The notes under the pieces were generated by a model. It was not told the DNA's origin, ran no database searches, and saw only the letters and a program-made list of their open reading frames with translations. Below, piece after piece: positions 41,019-51,039 of a DNA stretch of 64,000 bases (position 1 is the first letter of the stretch; the number at the start of each line of letters is the position of its first letter). Source of the DNA: Variovorax paradoxus (GTDB lineage Bacteria; Pseudomonadota; Gammaproteobacteria; Burkholderiales; Burkholderiaceae_C); NCBI RefSeq assembly GCF_000834655.1, contig NZ_JXQQ01000016.1, forward strand, positions 1 to 64,000, read 5' to 3'. The translations under genes and the position numbers were made by a program.

Positions 41019-41109
41019 AACCGGCGGGCGTCCGTCCTGACGACGGGCCGCCCGCCCTCTCTCCGGGCATGATGGAGCCGCACAAGGCGGGGGATGCGGC
41101 GTCACGCGA

Positions 41110-41129
41110 GCGTCATTCAACTGTCACAA
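41110..41129 (+). promoter_or_regulatory. Pho box upstream of ppk
   Basis: GCGTCATTCAACTGTCACAA matches the PhoB consensus (two CTGTCAY half-sites at an 11-bp period) at about 16 of 20 positions. A third TGTCAT half-site follows at 41143-41148. It lies about 70 bp upstream of the chosen ppk start. Confidence 0.75.
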
Positions 41130-41197
41130 ATGACATCGACACTGTCATATTTCAGCCTACGTCTGCTCCCGTGCCGCTTGCTCCAGAATCTGTGTCC

Positions 41198-43336
41198 ATG
41201 TCACCAGCCTCCGCAGACCGGTCGCTCGCCGTTGCGGCGCCCAAGTTCACCCTGCTCGACCGGGATCACAGCATCCTGTCTTTCAACGAGCGCGTGCTCG
41301 ACTGGGCCCACCGGCCCGAGGTCCCGCTGATCGAGCGGCTGCGCTACCTGTGCATCGTGTCCTCCAACCTCGACGAATTCTTCGAGGTTCGCGCCGCGCC
41401 GCACTTGATCGCCGGCAGCGCCGGTGACCAGAAGGGCACCTACACCGTCGATTCGTTCGAGCAGCTGGCCGAGGCGGCGCACACGCTGGTGGCACGCCAG
41501 TACGCGCTCTACAACGACGAGCTGATGCCGACCTTCGCGACGCACGGCATCCACATCATTTCGCACGGCGAGCGCAATCCGGCGCAGCGCAAGTGGGTGA
41601 GCGAGTATTTCGAGCGCGAGGTGCGCCCGCTGCTGATTCCCGTCGGGCTGGACCCGGCGCACCCGTTCCCGCAGGTGGCCAACAAGTCGCTCAACTTCAT
41701 CGTGCGGCTGGGCGGCAAGGACGCCTTCGGACGCGAGAACCCGATCCAGATCGTCAAGCTGCCGCGCGTACTGCCGCGCCTGATCAAGATGCCGTCCAAG
41801 GTGTCGGACGGCAAGACGCTGTTCGTGGCGCTGTCGAGCGTGGTGCGCGCGCACCTCTCGAGCATGTTCCCGGGCCGCGAGGTGGGCGACTTCTCGCAGT
41901 TCCGCGTCACGCGGCATTCCGACCTCGCGGTGGACGAGGAAGACGTCAAGAACCTGCGCACCGCGCTGCGCCAGGGCCTGCAGCACCGCCACTACGGACA
42001 GGCCGTGCGCCTGGAGGTGTCGGCCAGTTGCGCCGAATCGCTCGCGAGCTTCCTCTTGGCGCAATTCAACCTGCCGCCGGAAGCGCTGTACCGCGTGCAT
42101 GGGCCGGTGAACCTCGCGCGGCTCACGCAGCTGATCGACCTGATCGACGAGCCCCAACTGCGCTTTCCGCCTTATTCCGCATCGTTTCCCGTCACGCTGT
42201 CACCCGCCCAGTCGTTCTTCGAGCGCCTGCAGCGCGGCGACGTGCTGATCCACCAGCCCTTCGAGAGCTTCGACGGCGTGCTTGCCTTCCTGCGCGAAGC
42301 GGTGCTGGACCCGCAGGTGCTGGCCATCAAGCAGACCATCTACCGCACCGGCGCCGACTCGGAGCTGATGGACCTGCTGCGCGAAGCCGTGCGCCGCGGC
42401 AAGGAAGTCACCGTGGTGGTGGAGCTCAAGGCGCGATTCGACGAAGAGGCCAACATCAACTGGGCCGAGATGCTCGAATCGATCGGCGCGCAGGTGGTGT
42501 ACGGCGTGGTGGGCCTCAAGACCCACGCCAAGATGCTGCTCGTGACGCGCCGCGAGGGCAAGCAGCTGCGCCGCTACGGCCACCTCTCCACCGGCAACTA
42601 CAACCCGCGCACCGCGCGCCTGTACACCGACATCAGCCACCTCACGGCCGATCCGCTGCTCACGGCCGACATGGAGGCGGTGTTCGTCCACCTGGCGAGC
42701 CAGAGCCGCCTTCCCAAGCTCAACCGCATGTGGCTCGCGCCTTTCGACCTGCACAAGAACCTGGTCTCGCAGATCGACGCGCTGGGCCTGGCTGCATCGA
42801 ACGGCGAGCCCACGCGCATCGTCGCCAAGATGAACGCGCTGACCGACGATGCGCTGATCGCCGCGCTCATCCTCGCGGGGCAGAAGGGCGTGAAGATCGA
42901 CCTCATCGTGCGCGGCGCCTGCACGCTGCCGGCGCAGGTGCCGGGGCTCACCGACAACATCCGCGTGCGCTCGGTGATCGGGCGGTTCCTGGAGCATTCG
43001 CGGGTCTTCTATTTCCGCAACGGCGAGGACGAGTCGCTTTACCTCTCGAGCGCCGACTGGATGAACCGCAACATGATGCGGCGCATCGAGCTCGCCTGGC
43101 CCGTGACCGACCCGGGCCTGCGCCAGCGCCTCATCGACGAGTGCCTGGTGGCGTACCTGCACGACGGTCGCGACGCCTGGGACCTGGGCGGCGACGGCAT
43201 CTACACCCGCGTGGACCGCGACACGCACCCGGGCGAAGAGGGCGCCTCGCGCGCCGTCGAGGCCCACGGTGCCCAGACCGCACTCATGAACCGTTATGCA
43301 TCACGAGGGCATCGCGATGATGCATCCAGCAACTGA
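41198..43336 (+). CDS. ppk1: Polyphosphate kinase 1
   Basis: A 712-residue PPK1. N-domain begins LLDRDHSILSFNERVLDWAHRPEVPLIERLRYLCIVSSNLDEFFEVR; the catalytic core has YGHLSTGNYNPRTARLYTDISHLTAD with phospho-acceptor His462, DEEANINWAEMLESIGAQVVYGVVGLKTHAK and the second His region GRFLEHSRVFYF. The enzyme makes polyphosphate from ATP at the membrane periphery. ATG 41198 gives a length close to other PPK1 proteins; the open frame further upstream would include the Pho box. It is followed by sixA and, convergently, ppx. Confidence 0.95.
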   Translation: MSPASADRSLAVAAPKFTLLDRDHSILSFNERVLDWAHRPEVPLIERLRYLCIVSSNLDEFFEVRAAPHLIAGSAGDQKGTYTVDSFEQLAEAAHTLVARQYALYNDELMPTFATHGIHIISHGERNPAQRKWVSEYFEREVRPLLIPVGLDPAHPFPQVANKSLNFIVRLGGKDAFGRENPIQIVKLPRVLPRLIKMPSKVSDGKTLFVALSSVVRAHLSSMFPGREVGDFSQFRVTRHSDLAVDEEDVKNLRTALRQGLQHRHYGQAVRLEVSASCAESLASFLLAQFNLPPEALYRVHGPVNLARLTQLIDLIDEPQLRFPPYSASFPVTLSPAQSFFERLQRGDVLIHQPFESFDGVLAFLREAVLDPQVLAIKQTIYRTGADSELMDLLREAVRRGKEVTVVVELKARFDEEANINWAEMLESIGAQVVYGVVGLKTHAKMLLVTRREGKQLRRYGHLSTGNYNPRTARLYTDISHLTADPLLTADMEAVFVHLASQSRLPKLNRMWLAPFDLHKNLVSQIDALGLAASNGEPTRIVAKMNALTDDALIAALILAGQKGVKIDLIVRGACTLPAQVPGLTDNIRVRSVIGRFLEHSRVFYFRNGEDESLYLSSADWMNRNMMRRIELAWPVTDPGLRQRLIDECLVAYLHDGRDAWDLGGDGIYTRVDRDTHPGEEGASRAVEAHGAQTALMNRYASRGHRDDASSN

Positions 43337-43349
43337 TGTTCGAAAGACG

Positions 43350-43817
43350 ATGACCATGGACTTGATCTTCTGGCGCCACGCCGAAGCCGAGGACTGGACC
43401 GAGGGCTGCGACGACATGCAGCGCTCGCTCACCGCACGTGGCGAAAAGCAGGCCAAGCGCATGGCCAGCTGGCTCGATCGGCAACTGCCCGACGGCACCC
43501 GCATCATCTGCAGCCCCGCGCGGCGCTGCGAGCAGACAGCCCTCGCGCTGGGCCGCAAGTACAAGCTGCGCAACGAGCTGGCGCCCGACACCACGGCCGA
43601 GGCGCTGCTGGGCGCGGCCGGCTGGCCCAACGGCAAGTCGGTGGTGCTGATGATCGGCCACCAGCCGTCGGTAGGGCAGGCCATCTCGCTCCTGCTCGGC
43701 CTGAAGCAAGACAGCTGCCCGGTGCGCAAAGGCTCGCTGTGGTGGATCCGCACGCGGGAGCGCGACGGCGACGTGCAGACCGTCGTGGTGACGGTGCAAT
43801 CGCCCGAACTCCTCTGA
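43350..43817 (+). CDS. sixA: SixA-like histidine phosphatase
   Basis: A 155-residue branch of the histidine-phosphatase superfamily: FWRHAEAEDWTEG (Arg9-His10 catalytic), ICSPARRCEQTALALG and MIGHQPSVGQAISLLLG with the second catalytic His. SixA removes phosphate from phosphohistidine on HPt domains or PTS proteins. It begins 13 bp after ppk and is likely co-transcribed. ATG 43350 has GAAAGA upstream; an ATG two codons later is the alternative. Confidence 0.88.
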   Translation: MTMDLIFWRHAEAEDWTEGCDDMQRSLTARGEKQAKRMASWLDRQLPDGTRIICSPARRCEQTALALGRKYKLRNELAPDTTAEALLGAAGWPNGKSVVLMIGHQPSVGQAISLLLGLKQDSCPVRKGSLWWIRTRERDGDVQTVVVTVQSPELL

Positions 43818-43822
43818 GGTTT

Positions 43823-43960
43823 CCTCCCCTTGAAGAAAGGGGGAGGGGGAGGGAGGAGGGGGGCTGTCTTTTCAGCGAACACCACGGAACCGGCTTTGCC
43901 GCACCGTCGGTGTTGCCCCCTGCAAGGGTGACGGCGAAGCGACACGAAGTGCGCGAAAGC
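43823..43960. repeat. GC-rich intergenic repeat-like element between sixA and ppx
   Basis: The interval carries CCTCCCC / GGGGGAGG inverted-repeat sequence followed by low-complexity purine runs and TTGCCCCCTGCAAGGGTGA-like sequence. It is similar in style to the segment at 61617-61712, and has the look of dispersed intergenic repeats of Comamonadaceae. Copy number cannot be tested within this window. It may also serve as a convergent termination region. Confidence 0.4.
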
Positions 43961-43966
43961 TGGGGG

Positions 43967-45481
43967 TCAGCTCAACTCCACGCGCCAGTTGTTGGTCTTC
44001 TGCCAGGCCAGCACTTCTTCGCGCAGGAGGTGCGCCGACTGCGGATAGGCCTCGGCCCAATCGGGCGCGCACACGATGGCGAATGCGCGCGCGCCCAGCG
44101 CCGCAAGGTGCAGCGCTTGCGGATCGGGATCGCGGCGCGCATGGCACAGGATGACGGCCAGGCGCAGCGCGAGCAGTTGCATCACGAAGGTCTCGTCGTC
44201 GAGTGCCGCTTCCAGCTTGCGCAGCTTGCCGCGCTGTCCCAGCACCAGTTGGCCGAGCGCGTGCAGTTCGTTCACCGCGAAGCCCGGGGCGTCGGTGTTG
44301 TCCAGGATGTAGGCGCCGTGCTTGTGATAGTCGCTGTGCGACACCAGCGCGCCGATCTCGTGCAGTTGAGCCGCCCAGCCGAGCTTGCGCAACGCGCGGC
44401 CCGCTCGGTTGGAGGTGCTGCCGCCGCGTGCGGCAGGGGCGAGTTGCACGAAGAGGCCGGCGGCGGCTTCGCCCACCCGCTTGGCCTGCGCGGCATCGAC
44501 CGCGAAGCGCGTGGCGAGCCGGGCCACCGTGGCGGTTCGCATGTCGGCCACGCTCTCGTCGCGCTCGAGCAGTTCGTAGAGCACGCCGTGGCGCAAAGCG
44601 CCCTGGGCGACTTTCATTTCCTCGATGCCGAGCAGGTCGAACACCGCGCGCAGCACGCTCACGCCGCCGCCGATCACGGCCTTGCGGTCTTCGCGCATGC
44701 CGTCGATGCGCAATTTGTCGGCGCTGCCGGCCTTGAGCAGGCGGTCCAGCAGCCAGTCCAGGCCCTCGCGGGTCACGAGGCCGGGCTCCGCGCCGGATGC
44801 GGCCAGCACGTCGCCGACCGCGCCGATGGTGCCCGAGGCGCCGTAGGCCACGTCCCATTGGTCGCGCGTGTAGCTGCCGAGCGCGTCGTCGAGCACCGCC
44901 TTGGCAGCCACTTCGGCGGCACGGAAGGCTGCGGGCGTGAACTGGCCTTCGGCGAAATGCTTCATCGACCAGGCGACGCTGCCGACGCGGTAGGACTCCA
45001 CCAGTTCGGCTTCGAGCGCGCGGCCGATGATCATTTCGGTGGAGCGGCCGCCGATGTCGATCACCAGGCGGCGTTCGCTGTCGGAGGCGTCGGTGTGCGG
45101 GAGCATGTGCGCCACGCCCTGGTAGATCAGGCGGGCTTCTTCCCGGCCCGGGATCACGTCGATGCCGAAACCCAGGATGGTGCGTGCGCGCAGCAAGAAT
45201 TCCTCGCGGTTGCGCGCTTCGCGCAGCGTCTGGGTGGCCACGGCGCGCACCTGGGAGCGCTTGAAGCCCGCCAGGCGCTCGCCGAAGCGCGCCAGCGCGT
45301 CCCAGCCGCGCTGCATGGCTTCGGTCGTGAGATTGCGGGCGCTGTCCAGGCCGTTGCCCTGGCGCACGGTTTCCTTCAGGTACTCGGTGCGGTGGATCTG
45401 GCCGTGGTCGACCTGGCCGATTTCGAGCCTGAAGCTGTTGGAACCGAGATCGACTGCGGCGAGGCGGGTGCCGTTTTGCAT
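43967..45481 (-). CDS. ppx: Exopolyphosphatase, Ppx/GppA family
   Basis: A 504-residue actin-fold phosphatase: RLAAVDLGSNSFRLEIGQ (phosphate loop 1), ATQTLREARN, VIDIGGRSTEMIIG (phosphate loop 2), YGASGTIGAVGDVL, KAVIGGGVSVLRAVFDLL, and an HD-like C-domain (QLHEIGALVSHSDYHKHGAYILDN). It hydrolyses polyphosphate from the ends or pppGpp. It is transcribed convergently to ppk-sixA and divergently from pstS. A -10-like GCTACGAT lies upstream at 45515-45522 with a single PhoB-type half-site next to it. Confidence 0.94.
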   Translation of the reverse strand: MQNGTRLAAVDLGSNSFRLEIGQVDHGQIHRTEYLKETVRQGNGLDSARNLTTEAMQRGWDALARFGERLAGFKRSQVRAVATQTLREARNREEFLLRARTILGFGIDVIPGREEARLIYQGVAHMLPHTDASDSERRLVIDIGGRSTEMIIGRALEAELVESYRVGSVAWSMKHFAEGQFTPAAFRAAEVAAKAVLDDALGSYTRDQWDVAYGASGTIGAVGDVLAASGAEPGLVTREGLDWLLDRLLKAGSADKLRIDGMREDRKAVIGGGVSVLRAVFDLLGIEEMKVAQGALRHGVLYELLERDESVADMRTATVARLATRFAVDAAQAKRVGEAAAGLFVQLAPAARGGSTSNRAGRALRKLGWAAQLHEIGALVSHSDYHKHGAYILDNTDAPGFAVNELHALGQLVLGQRGKLRKLEAALDDETFVMQLLALRLAVILCHARRDPDPQALHLAALGARAFAIVCAPDWAEAYPQSAHLLREEVLAWQKTNNWRVELS

Positions 45482-45597
45482 GTAGTTGTACTGAGAGAGG
45501 GCGGTGTTGTCTTTGATCGTAGCGCCGTGACAGGCGCGCCGCCTCCCGATTCGCGCAGCGGCGAGGTCGGGAAGGCTAGGCGCGGTGCATGACGGTT

Positions 45598-45614
45598 GTG
45601 TGACAGCGTCACAC
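45598..45614. promoter_or_regulatory. Inverted repeat in the ppx-pstS intergenic region
   Basis: GTGTGAC and GTCACAC are perfect inverted arms around AGC. It lies 42 bp upstream of the pst Pho box, between the divergent ppx and pstS. It could be an additional PhoB half-site pair in inverted orientation, or an operator of another regulator. Confidence 0.4.
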
Positions 45615-45655
45615 GGCCGGGGAGGGAAACACCGGCATTTTCCCTCGACAGCGGG

Positions 45656-45675
45656 GTGTCATATTGATGTCACAC
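45656..45675 (+). promoter_or_regulatory. Pho box upstream of pstS
   Basis: GTGTCATATTGATGTCACAC has the two TGTCAY half-sites exactly 11 bp apart, as PhoB requires, and matches about 14 of 20 consensus positions. It lies about 62 bp before the pstS ATG. Confidence 0.75.
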
Positions 45676-45737
45676 AAGCTTTCTAGAGTCCGTCCCAAGC
45701 CCGAAAGGGACTACTTCTTACTTCTAAAGGAAGCTTC

Positions 45738-46772
45738 ATGAAAACGACGTTCAAATTTGCAACCGCCGGTCTCGTGGCCGCGCTGTTCTCCATTCCCGCC
45801 CTTGCCCAAGACGTGACCGGCGCCGGCGCCAGCTTCCCGGCACCGCTGTACGCCAAGTGGGCTTCGGACTTCAACAAGGCCACCGGCGTCAAGATCAACT
45901 ACCAGTCGGTCGGCTCGGGCGCCGGCCTCAAGCAGATCGAAGCCAAGACCGTCGATTTCGGCGCCTCGGACGCTCCCCTGAAGGACGACGAACTCCAGGC
46001 CAAGGGCCTGATGCAGTTCCCCACCGTCATCGGCGGCGTGATCCCCGTGGTCAACATCACCGGCATCAAGCCGGGCGAGCTCAAGCTCAACGGCCAGGTC
46101 CTGGGCGACATCTACCTGGGCAAGATCACCAAGTGGAACGACCCTGCCATCAAGGCACTGAACGGTTCGCTGGCCCTGCCTGACGCCGCCATCGCCCCGG
46201 TTCGCCGCGCCGACGGCTCGGGCACCAGCTTCCTGTTCACCAACTACCTGAGCAAGGTCAACGCCGAGTGGAAGACCAAGGTCGGCGAAGGCACGGCCGT
46301 GAACTGGCCCACCGGCGCGGGCGGCAAGGGCAACGAAGGCGTCGCAGCCTTCGTGAACCGCCTGCCCAACTCGATCGGCTACGTCGAGTACGCCTACGTC
46401 AAGCAGAACAAGATGACCTACGCCCAGCTGCAGAACGCCGCCGGCAACTTCGTCTCGCCCGACGACAGCGCCTTCAAGGCCGCCGCTGCCGCTGCCGACT
46501 GGAACAAGAGCTTCTACCAGGTGCTGACCAACCAGGCCGACAAGGGCGCATGGCCCATCACCGGCGCCACCTTCATCCTGATGCACAAGGTGCAGGACAA
46601 GCCCGCCAACGCGACCACCGTGCTCAAGTTCTTCGACTGGGCCTACAAGGGCGGCGACAAGACTGCCGACGACCTGGACTACGTGCCGATGCCCGACGCC
46701 GTCAAGGCCACCATCGCCAAGGCATGGGGTGACGTGAAGGACGCATCGGGCAAGCCGGTCGCGTTCAAGTAA
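45738..46772 (+). CDS. pstS: Phosphate ABC transporter, periplasmic phosphate-binding protein
   Basis: A 344-residue PstS: signal peptide [23 protein letters not shown], then [57 protein letters not shown], the phosphate-binding loops, and [17 protein letters not shown]. It captures inorganic phosphate in the periplasm and delivers it to PstCA. First gene of the pstSCAB-phoU-phoBR operon, preceded by a Pho box and an AAGGAAG ribosome site. Confidence 0.97.
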   Translation: MKTTFKFATAGLVAALFSIPALAQDVTGAGASFPAPLYAKWASDFNKATGVKINYQSVGSGAGLKQIEAKTVDFGASDAPLKDDELQAKGLMQFPTVIGGVIPVVNITGIKPGELKLNGQVLGDIYLGKITKWNDPAIKALNGSLALPDAAIAPVRRADGSGTSFLFTNYLSKVNAEWKTKVGEGTAVNWPTGAGGKGNEGVAAFVNRLPNSIGYVEYAYVKQNKMTYAQLQNAAGNFVSPDDSAFKAAAAAADWNKSFYQVLTNQADKGAWPITGATFILMHKVQDKPANATTVLKFFDWAYKGGDKTADDLDYVPMPDAVKATIAKAWGDVKDASGKPVAFK

Positions 46773-46805
46773 GCCATCCACCCACCAGTCCAGAACGGCG
46801 CATCC

Positions 46806-47885
46806 ATGAGCAGAACATCGCTCGAGGACGCGCCGCTTTCGTCTTTGCCGGAGCGACCCTTGTCATCCACTCTTCCTGCTGCCGCCGCGTACGACCTCGC
46901 GGCCGACCGTGGCCGCGCCACCGTGTCGCCACCGCCGGTGAAGGCGCCGCGTTCCGGCCCCATGGCCGACCGCATCTTCGGCTGGGCCGCCAAGGGCGCC
47001 GCGCTGCTGACGCTCGCGATGCTGATCGGCATCCTGGTGTCGCTCGTCGCGGGCGCCTGGCCCGCCATTTCGAAGTACGGCCTGGGCTTCCTCACCAACA
47101 GCGTATGGGACCCGGTGCAGAACGAGTACGGCGGCCTCGTCATGATTTACGGCACGCTGGCCACCTCGTTCATCGCATTGGTGATCGCGGTGCCGGTGAG
47201 CTTCGGCATTGCCCTTTTCCTGACCGAGCTGTCGCCCAACTGGCTCAAGCGCCCTCTGGGCACGGCCATCGAACTGCTCGCCGCCGTGCCGTCCATCGTG
47301 TACGGCATGTGGGGCCTCCTGGTGTTCGGCCCGATTCTCTCGACCTGGGTGCAGCAGCCGCTGCAGAAGCTGCTCGCCGGCGTGCCGTACCTCGGCGCCC
47401 TGGTGTCCGGCCCGCCCGTGGGCATCGGCATCCTGTCGGCCGGCATCATCCTGGCGATCATGATCATTCCGTTCATCGCCTCGGTGATGCGCGACGTGTT
47501 CGAGGTGACGCCGCCGCTCCTGAAGGAATCGGCCTACGGCCTCGGCTCCACCACCTGGGAGGTCGTGTCCAAGGTCGTGCTCCCGTACACCAAGGCCGGC
47601 GTCATCGGCGGCATCATGCTCGGCCTCGGCCGCGCGCTGGGCGAGACGATGGCGGTCACGTTCGTGATCGGCAACATGAACCAGCTCAACTCGCTGTCGG
47701 TGTTCGAGGCTGCCAACAGCATCACCTCGGCCCTGGCCAATGAATTCGCCGAAGCCGGCGCGGGCCTGCACCAGGCTGCGCTGATGTATCTCGGCCTCGT
47801 GCTGTTCTTCATCACCTTCGTCGTGCTGACGCTTTCCAAGATCCTGTTGGCCAAGATGAAGAAGAGCGAAGGAACCAAGTCGTGA
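46806..47885 (+). CDS. pstC: Phosphate ABC transporter, permease PstC
   Basis: A 359-residue inner-membrane permease with six main helices. A hydrophilic N-terminus of about 55 residues precedes the first span ([19 protein letters not shown]). PIFSTW-like loops and EAA motif [44 protein letters not shown] mark the PstB contact. It follows pstS by 33 bp and overlaps pstA by four bases. Confidence 0.96.
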   Translation: MSRTSLEDAPLSSLPERPLSSTLPAAAAYDLAADRGRATVSPPPVKAPRSGPMADRIFGWAAKGAALLTLAMLIGILVSLVAGAWPAISKYGLGFLTNSVWDPVQNEYGGLVMIYGTLATSFIALVIAVPVSFGIALFLTELSPNWLKRPLGTAIELLAAVPSIVYGMWGLLVFGPILSTWVQQPLQKLLAGVPYLGALVSGPPVGIGILSAGIILAIMIIPFIASVMRDVFEVTPPLLKESAYGLGSTTWEVVSKVVLPYTKAGVIGGIMLGLGRALGETMAVTFVIGNMNQLNSLSVFEAANSITSALANEFAEAGAGLHQAALMYLGLVLFFITFVVLTLSKILLAKMKKSEGTKS

Positions 47886-48766
47886 GCACAGCGCAAGACC
47901 TTATCAACGCCAAGGCGCTCACCGAGACGCGCCAGGCCAAGTTCGCCTCGCGCAACCGCGTCAACAAGATCGCGCTCACGCTGTCGCTCGCCGCGATGGT
48001 GTTCGGCGTGTTCTGGCTGGTGTGGATCCTCTGGGAAACGCTGCGCCTGGGCATCGGTGGCCTCGCGCTCGCCACCTTCACCGAGATGACGCCGCCGCCG
48101 AACGAAGTGGGCGGCATCGCCAACGCGATCTTCGGCTCCTTCGTGATGGTGATGCTCGCCACCTTCGTGGGCACGCCGATCGGCATCATGGCCGGCATCT
48201 ACCTGGCCGAGTACAACCCCAAGGGCTGGCTCGCATCGGTCACGCGCTTCGTCAACGACATCCTCTTGTCGGCGCCCTCGATCGTGATCGGCCTGTTCGT
48301 CTACGCGGTGGTGGTGGCCTACTTCAAGACCTTCTCGGGCCTGGCCGGTGCGCTGGCGCTCGCGCTGATCGTGATTCCGGTGGTGATCCGCACCACCGAG
48401 AACATGCTGCAGCTGGTGCCGCCGGGCCTGCGCGAAGCGGCCTACGCCCTGGGCACGCCCAAGTGGAAGGTGATCATCAGCATCACGCTGCGCGCCGCAC
48501 GCGCCGGTGTGGTCACCGGCATCCTGCTGGCCGTGGCGCGCATCGCGGGTGAAACCGCGCCGCTCCTCTTCACCGCGCTGAACAACCAGTTCTGGACCGC
48601 CGACGTGAGCCAGCCGATGGCCAGCCTGCCGGTCACGATTTTCAAGTTCGCGATGAGCCCGTACGAGAACTGGCAGCAGCTGGCCTGGGCCGGCGTGTTC
48701 CTGATCACCGTCGCCGTGCTCGCCCTCAACATCCTGGCGCGGGTCCTCACGCGCACCAAACACTGA
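47882..48766 (+). CDS. pstA: Phosphate ABC transporter, permease PstA
   Basis: A 294-residue permease starting at GTG in a GTGA overlap with pstC. It has six helices, with [46 protein letters not shown] and the ATPase-contact loop [50 protein letters not shown]. It pairs with PstC in the inner membrane. Confidence 0.96.
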   Translation: MSTAQDLINAKALTETRQAKFASRNRVNKIALTLSLAAMVFGVFWLVWILWETLRLGIGGLALATFTEMTPPPNEVGGIANAIFGSFVMVMLATFVGTPIGIMAGIYLAEYNPKGWLASVTRFVNDILLSAPSIVIGLFVYAVVVAYFKTFSGLAGALALALIVIPVVIRTTENMLQLVPPGLREAAYALGTPKWKVIISITLRAARAGVVTGILLAVARIAGETAPLLFTALNNQFWTADVSQPMASLPVTIFKFAMSPYENWQQLAWAGVFLITVAVLALNILARVLTRTKH

Positions 48767-48784
48767 CTGAAGAAGAAGCTCGCA

Positions 48785-49564
48785 ATGCCAAATACCGTCG
48801 CACAACCGTCGCGCTCGAAGATCTCGGTCAAGGACCTGAACTTCTACTACGGCAAATTCCACGCGCTCAAGGGCATCAACCTCGAGATTCCCGAGAACAA
48901 GGTCACGGCCTTCATCGGCCCGTCGGGCTGCGGCAAGTCGACCCTGCTGCGCACCTTCAACCGCATGTTCGAGCTCTACCCCGAGCAGCGCGCTGAGGGC
49001 ACGATCGCCCTGGACGGCGAGAACCTTCTCACCTCCAAGCAGGACGTGGCGCTCATCCGCGCCAAGGTCGGCATGGTGTTCCAGAAGCCCACGCCGTTCC
49101 CGATGTCGATCTACGACAACATCGCCTTCGGCGTGAAGCTGTTCGAGAACCTCTCGGCCAGCGAAATGGACGACCGCGTCGAGTGGGCCCTGAAGAAGGC
49201 GGCCCTGTGGACCGAAGTGCGCGACAAGCTGCAGCAAAGCGGCTCGGGCCTCTCGGGCGGCCAGCAGCAGCGCCTGTGCATTGCGCGCGGCATCGCGATC
49301 AAGCCCGAAGTGCTCCTGCTCGACGAGCCGTGCTCCGCGCTCGACCCGATCTCGACCGCGAAGATCGAAGAGCTCATCGCCGAGCTGAAAAACGAGTACA
49401 CCGTGGTCATCGTGACGCACAACATGCAGCAGGCCGCACGCTGCAGCGACTACACCGCGTACATGTACCTGGGTGACCTGATCGAATTCGGCGCGACGGA
49501 ACAGATGTTCTTCAAGCCGCAGCGCAAGGAAACCGAGGACTACATCACCGGCCGTTTCGGCTAA
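48785..49564 (+). CDS. pstB: Phosphate ABC transporter, ATP-binding subunit
   Basis: A 259-residue ABC ATPase: Walker [11 protein letters not shown]-loop [15 protein letters not shown], signature [36 protein letters not shown] with Walker B, and switch His in [15 protein letters not shown]. The [12 protein letters not shown] segment is typical of PstB. It energises phosphate uptake by PstCA. It lies 18 bp after pstA and 9 bp before phoU. Confidence 0.97.
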   Translation: MPNTVAQPSRSKISVKDLNFYYGKFHALKGINLEIPENKVTAFIGPSGCGKSTLLRTFNRMFELYPEQRAEGTIALDGENLLTSKQDVALIRAKVGMVFQKPTPFPMSIYDNIAFGVKLFENLSASEMDDRVEWALKKAALWTEVRDKLQQSGSGLSGGQQQRLCIARGIAIKPEVLLLDEPCSALDPISTAKIEELIAELKNEYTVVIVTHNMQQAARCSDYTAYMYLGDLIEFGATEQMFFKPQRKETEDYITGRFG

Positions 49565-49573
49565 GGAGACACC

Positions 49574-50275
49574 ATGAGCGAGAAACATCTTTCCAGCCAG
49601 TTCGACAGCGAACTCAACGGCGTCTCGTCGCGCGTGATGGAGCTCGGCGGCATGGTCGAGTCGCAGATCCACACGGCGGTCTACGCGCTGCTGCAGTTCG
49701 ACGCCGAGGCAGCCGACCGCGTGATGGAAACCGAGCACCGCGTCAATGCGATGGAAATCGACATCGACCGCGAACTCTCGTCGATCATCGCGCGCCGCCA
49801 GCCGACCGCACGCGACCTGCGCCTCCTGATCGCCATCTCCAAGACCACCGCCAACCTCGAGCGCGTGGGCGACGAGGCCAACAAGATCGCGCGCATGGTC
49901 AAGTCGATCATCGAGAGCGGTTCGGCCCGCCAGTTGCCCACGACCGAGCTGCGCATTGCGGCGGACCTCGCCTCGGGCCTCTTGCGCACCGCGCTGGACG
50001 CGTTCGCGCGCCTGGACACGGCCGCGGCGCTGTCGATCCTGAAGGACGACGACCTGATCGACAAGGAGTTCGACGGGTTCGTGCGCAAGCTGGTCACCTA
50101 CATGATGGAAGACCCCCGCACCATCTCCGCGAGCCTGGACCTGCTGTTCCTGGCCAAGGCCATCGAGCGCATCGGCGACCACGCCAAGAACATCGCCGAA
50201 TTCATCATCTACATCGTCAAGGGCGCCGATGTGCGGCACACTTCGATGCAGGAGATCGAGTCCGCGCTGCAATAA
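49574..50275 (+). CDS. phoU: Phosphate-signalling accessory protein PhoU
   Basis: A 233-residue all-helical protein with two PhoU repeats, including MELGGMVESQIHTAVYALLQFD, DIDRELSSIIARRQPTARDLRLLIAISKTTANLERVGDEANKIARMVKSI and the second AKAIERIGDHAKNIAEFIIYIVKG; the E-R-x-x-D metal-binding motifs are intact in both. PhoU links PstB to PhoR and keeps PhoB inactive in phosphate excess. Confidence 0.97.
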   Translation: MSEKHLSSQFDSELNGVSSRVMELGGMVESQIHTAVYALLQFDAEAADRVMETEHRVNAMEIDIDRELSSIIARRQPTARDLRLLIAISKTTANLERVGDEANKIARMVKSIIESGSARQLPTTELRIAADLASGLLRTALDAFARLDTAAALSILKDDDLIDKEFDGFVRKLVTYMMEDPRTISASLDLLFLAKAIERIGDHAKNIAEFIIYIVKGADVRHTSMQEIESALQ

Positions 50276-50302
50276 CAGAGAGCAAGACTCTCTCAAGAAA
50301 GC

Positions 50303-50995
50303 ATGAAGAAACCCCGAGTCCTGATCGTCGAAGACGAGTCCTCGATCGCCGAGCTGATCGCCGTCAACCTGCGCCACAACGGCTTCGAGCCGATCTGGTC
50401 GGAAGACGGTGCCGCAGCGCAGCGCGAAATCGACGCCTTCCTGCCCGACCTGATCCTGCTCGACTGGATGCTGCCGGGCCAGAGCGGCCTGCAGCTCGCA
50501 CGCCAGTGGCGCAAGGACCCGCGCACCAAGGCCGTCCCGATCCTGATGCTGACCGCGCGCGGCGATGAGCCAGACAAGGTCGCCGGCCTGGATGCCGGTG
50601 CCGACGACTACATCACCAAGCCTTTCTCCACGCAGGAAATGCTGGCCCGCATCCGTGCGGTGCTGCGCCGCCGCGCCCCCGAGGTGGTGACCGAGCGCGT
50701 GGAAATCGGCGAGCTCGCGCTCGACACCTCCACGCACCGCGTGACCTGGCAGGGCGCCGCGCTCAAGGTCGGCCCGACCGAGTTCAAGCTGCTGGCCTAC
50801 CTGATGCAGCATGCCGAGCGCGTGCACAGCCGCGCGCAGCTGCTCGACAAGGTGTGGGGCGACCACGTCTACATCGAGGAGCGCACGGTCGACGTGCACG
50901 TCAAGCGCCTGCGCGAGTCGCTGGGTGCGGCGGCGCCGATGGTCGAAACCGTCCGGGGAGCAGGCTACCGCCTGACCGCCCAAGTCACGGTTTGA
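50303..50995 (+). CDS. phoB: Phosphate-regulon response regulator PhoB
   Basis: A 230-residue OmpR-family regulator: receiver with acid pocket EDE (residues 10-12), phospho-acceptor Asp54 in LILLDWMLPG, Thr in LMLTARG and Lys in ITKPFS; winged helix ELALDTSTHRVTWQGAALKVGPTEFKLLAYLMQHAERVHSRAQLLDKVWGDHVYIEERTVDVHVKRLRESL. It binds the Pho boxes at 41110 and 45656. It is 27 bp after phoU and 44 bp before phoR. Confidence 0.97.
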   Translation: MKKPRVLIVEDESSIAELIAVNLRHNGFEPIWSEDGAAAQREIDAFLPDLILLDWMLPGQSGLQLARQWRKDPRTKAVPILMLTARGDEPDKVAGLDAGADDYITKPFSTQEMLARIRAVLRRRAPEVVTERVEIGELALDTSTHRVTWQGAALKVGPTEFKLLAYLMQHAERVHSRAQLLDKVWGDHVYIEERTVDVHVKRLRESLGAAAPMVETVRGAGYRLTAQVTV

Positions 50996-51039
50996 ACGCC
51001 GTGGCGTCTCTTGGCCGCGGGCGCGGATAATCGCCCGCC

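Noticed and set aside
47534..50983. An 1149-codon minus-strand frame across pstC to phoB
   Set aside because: It is a shadow of the well-identified pst-pho genes.
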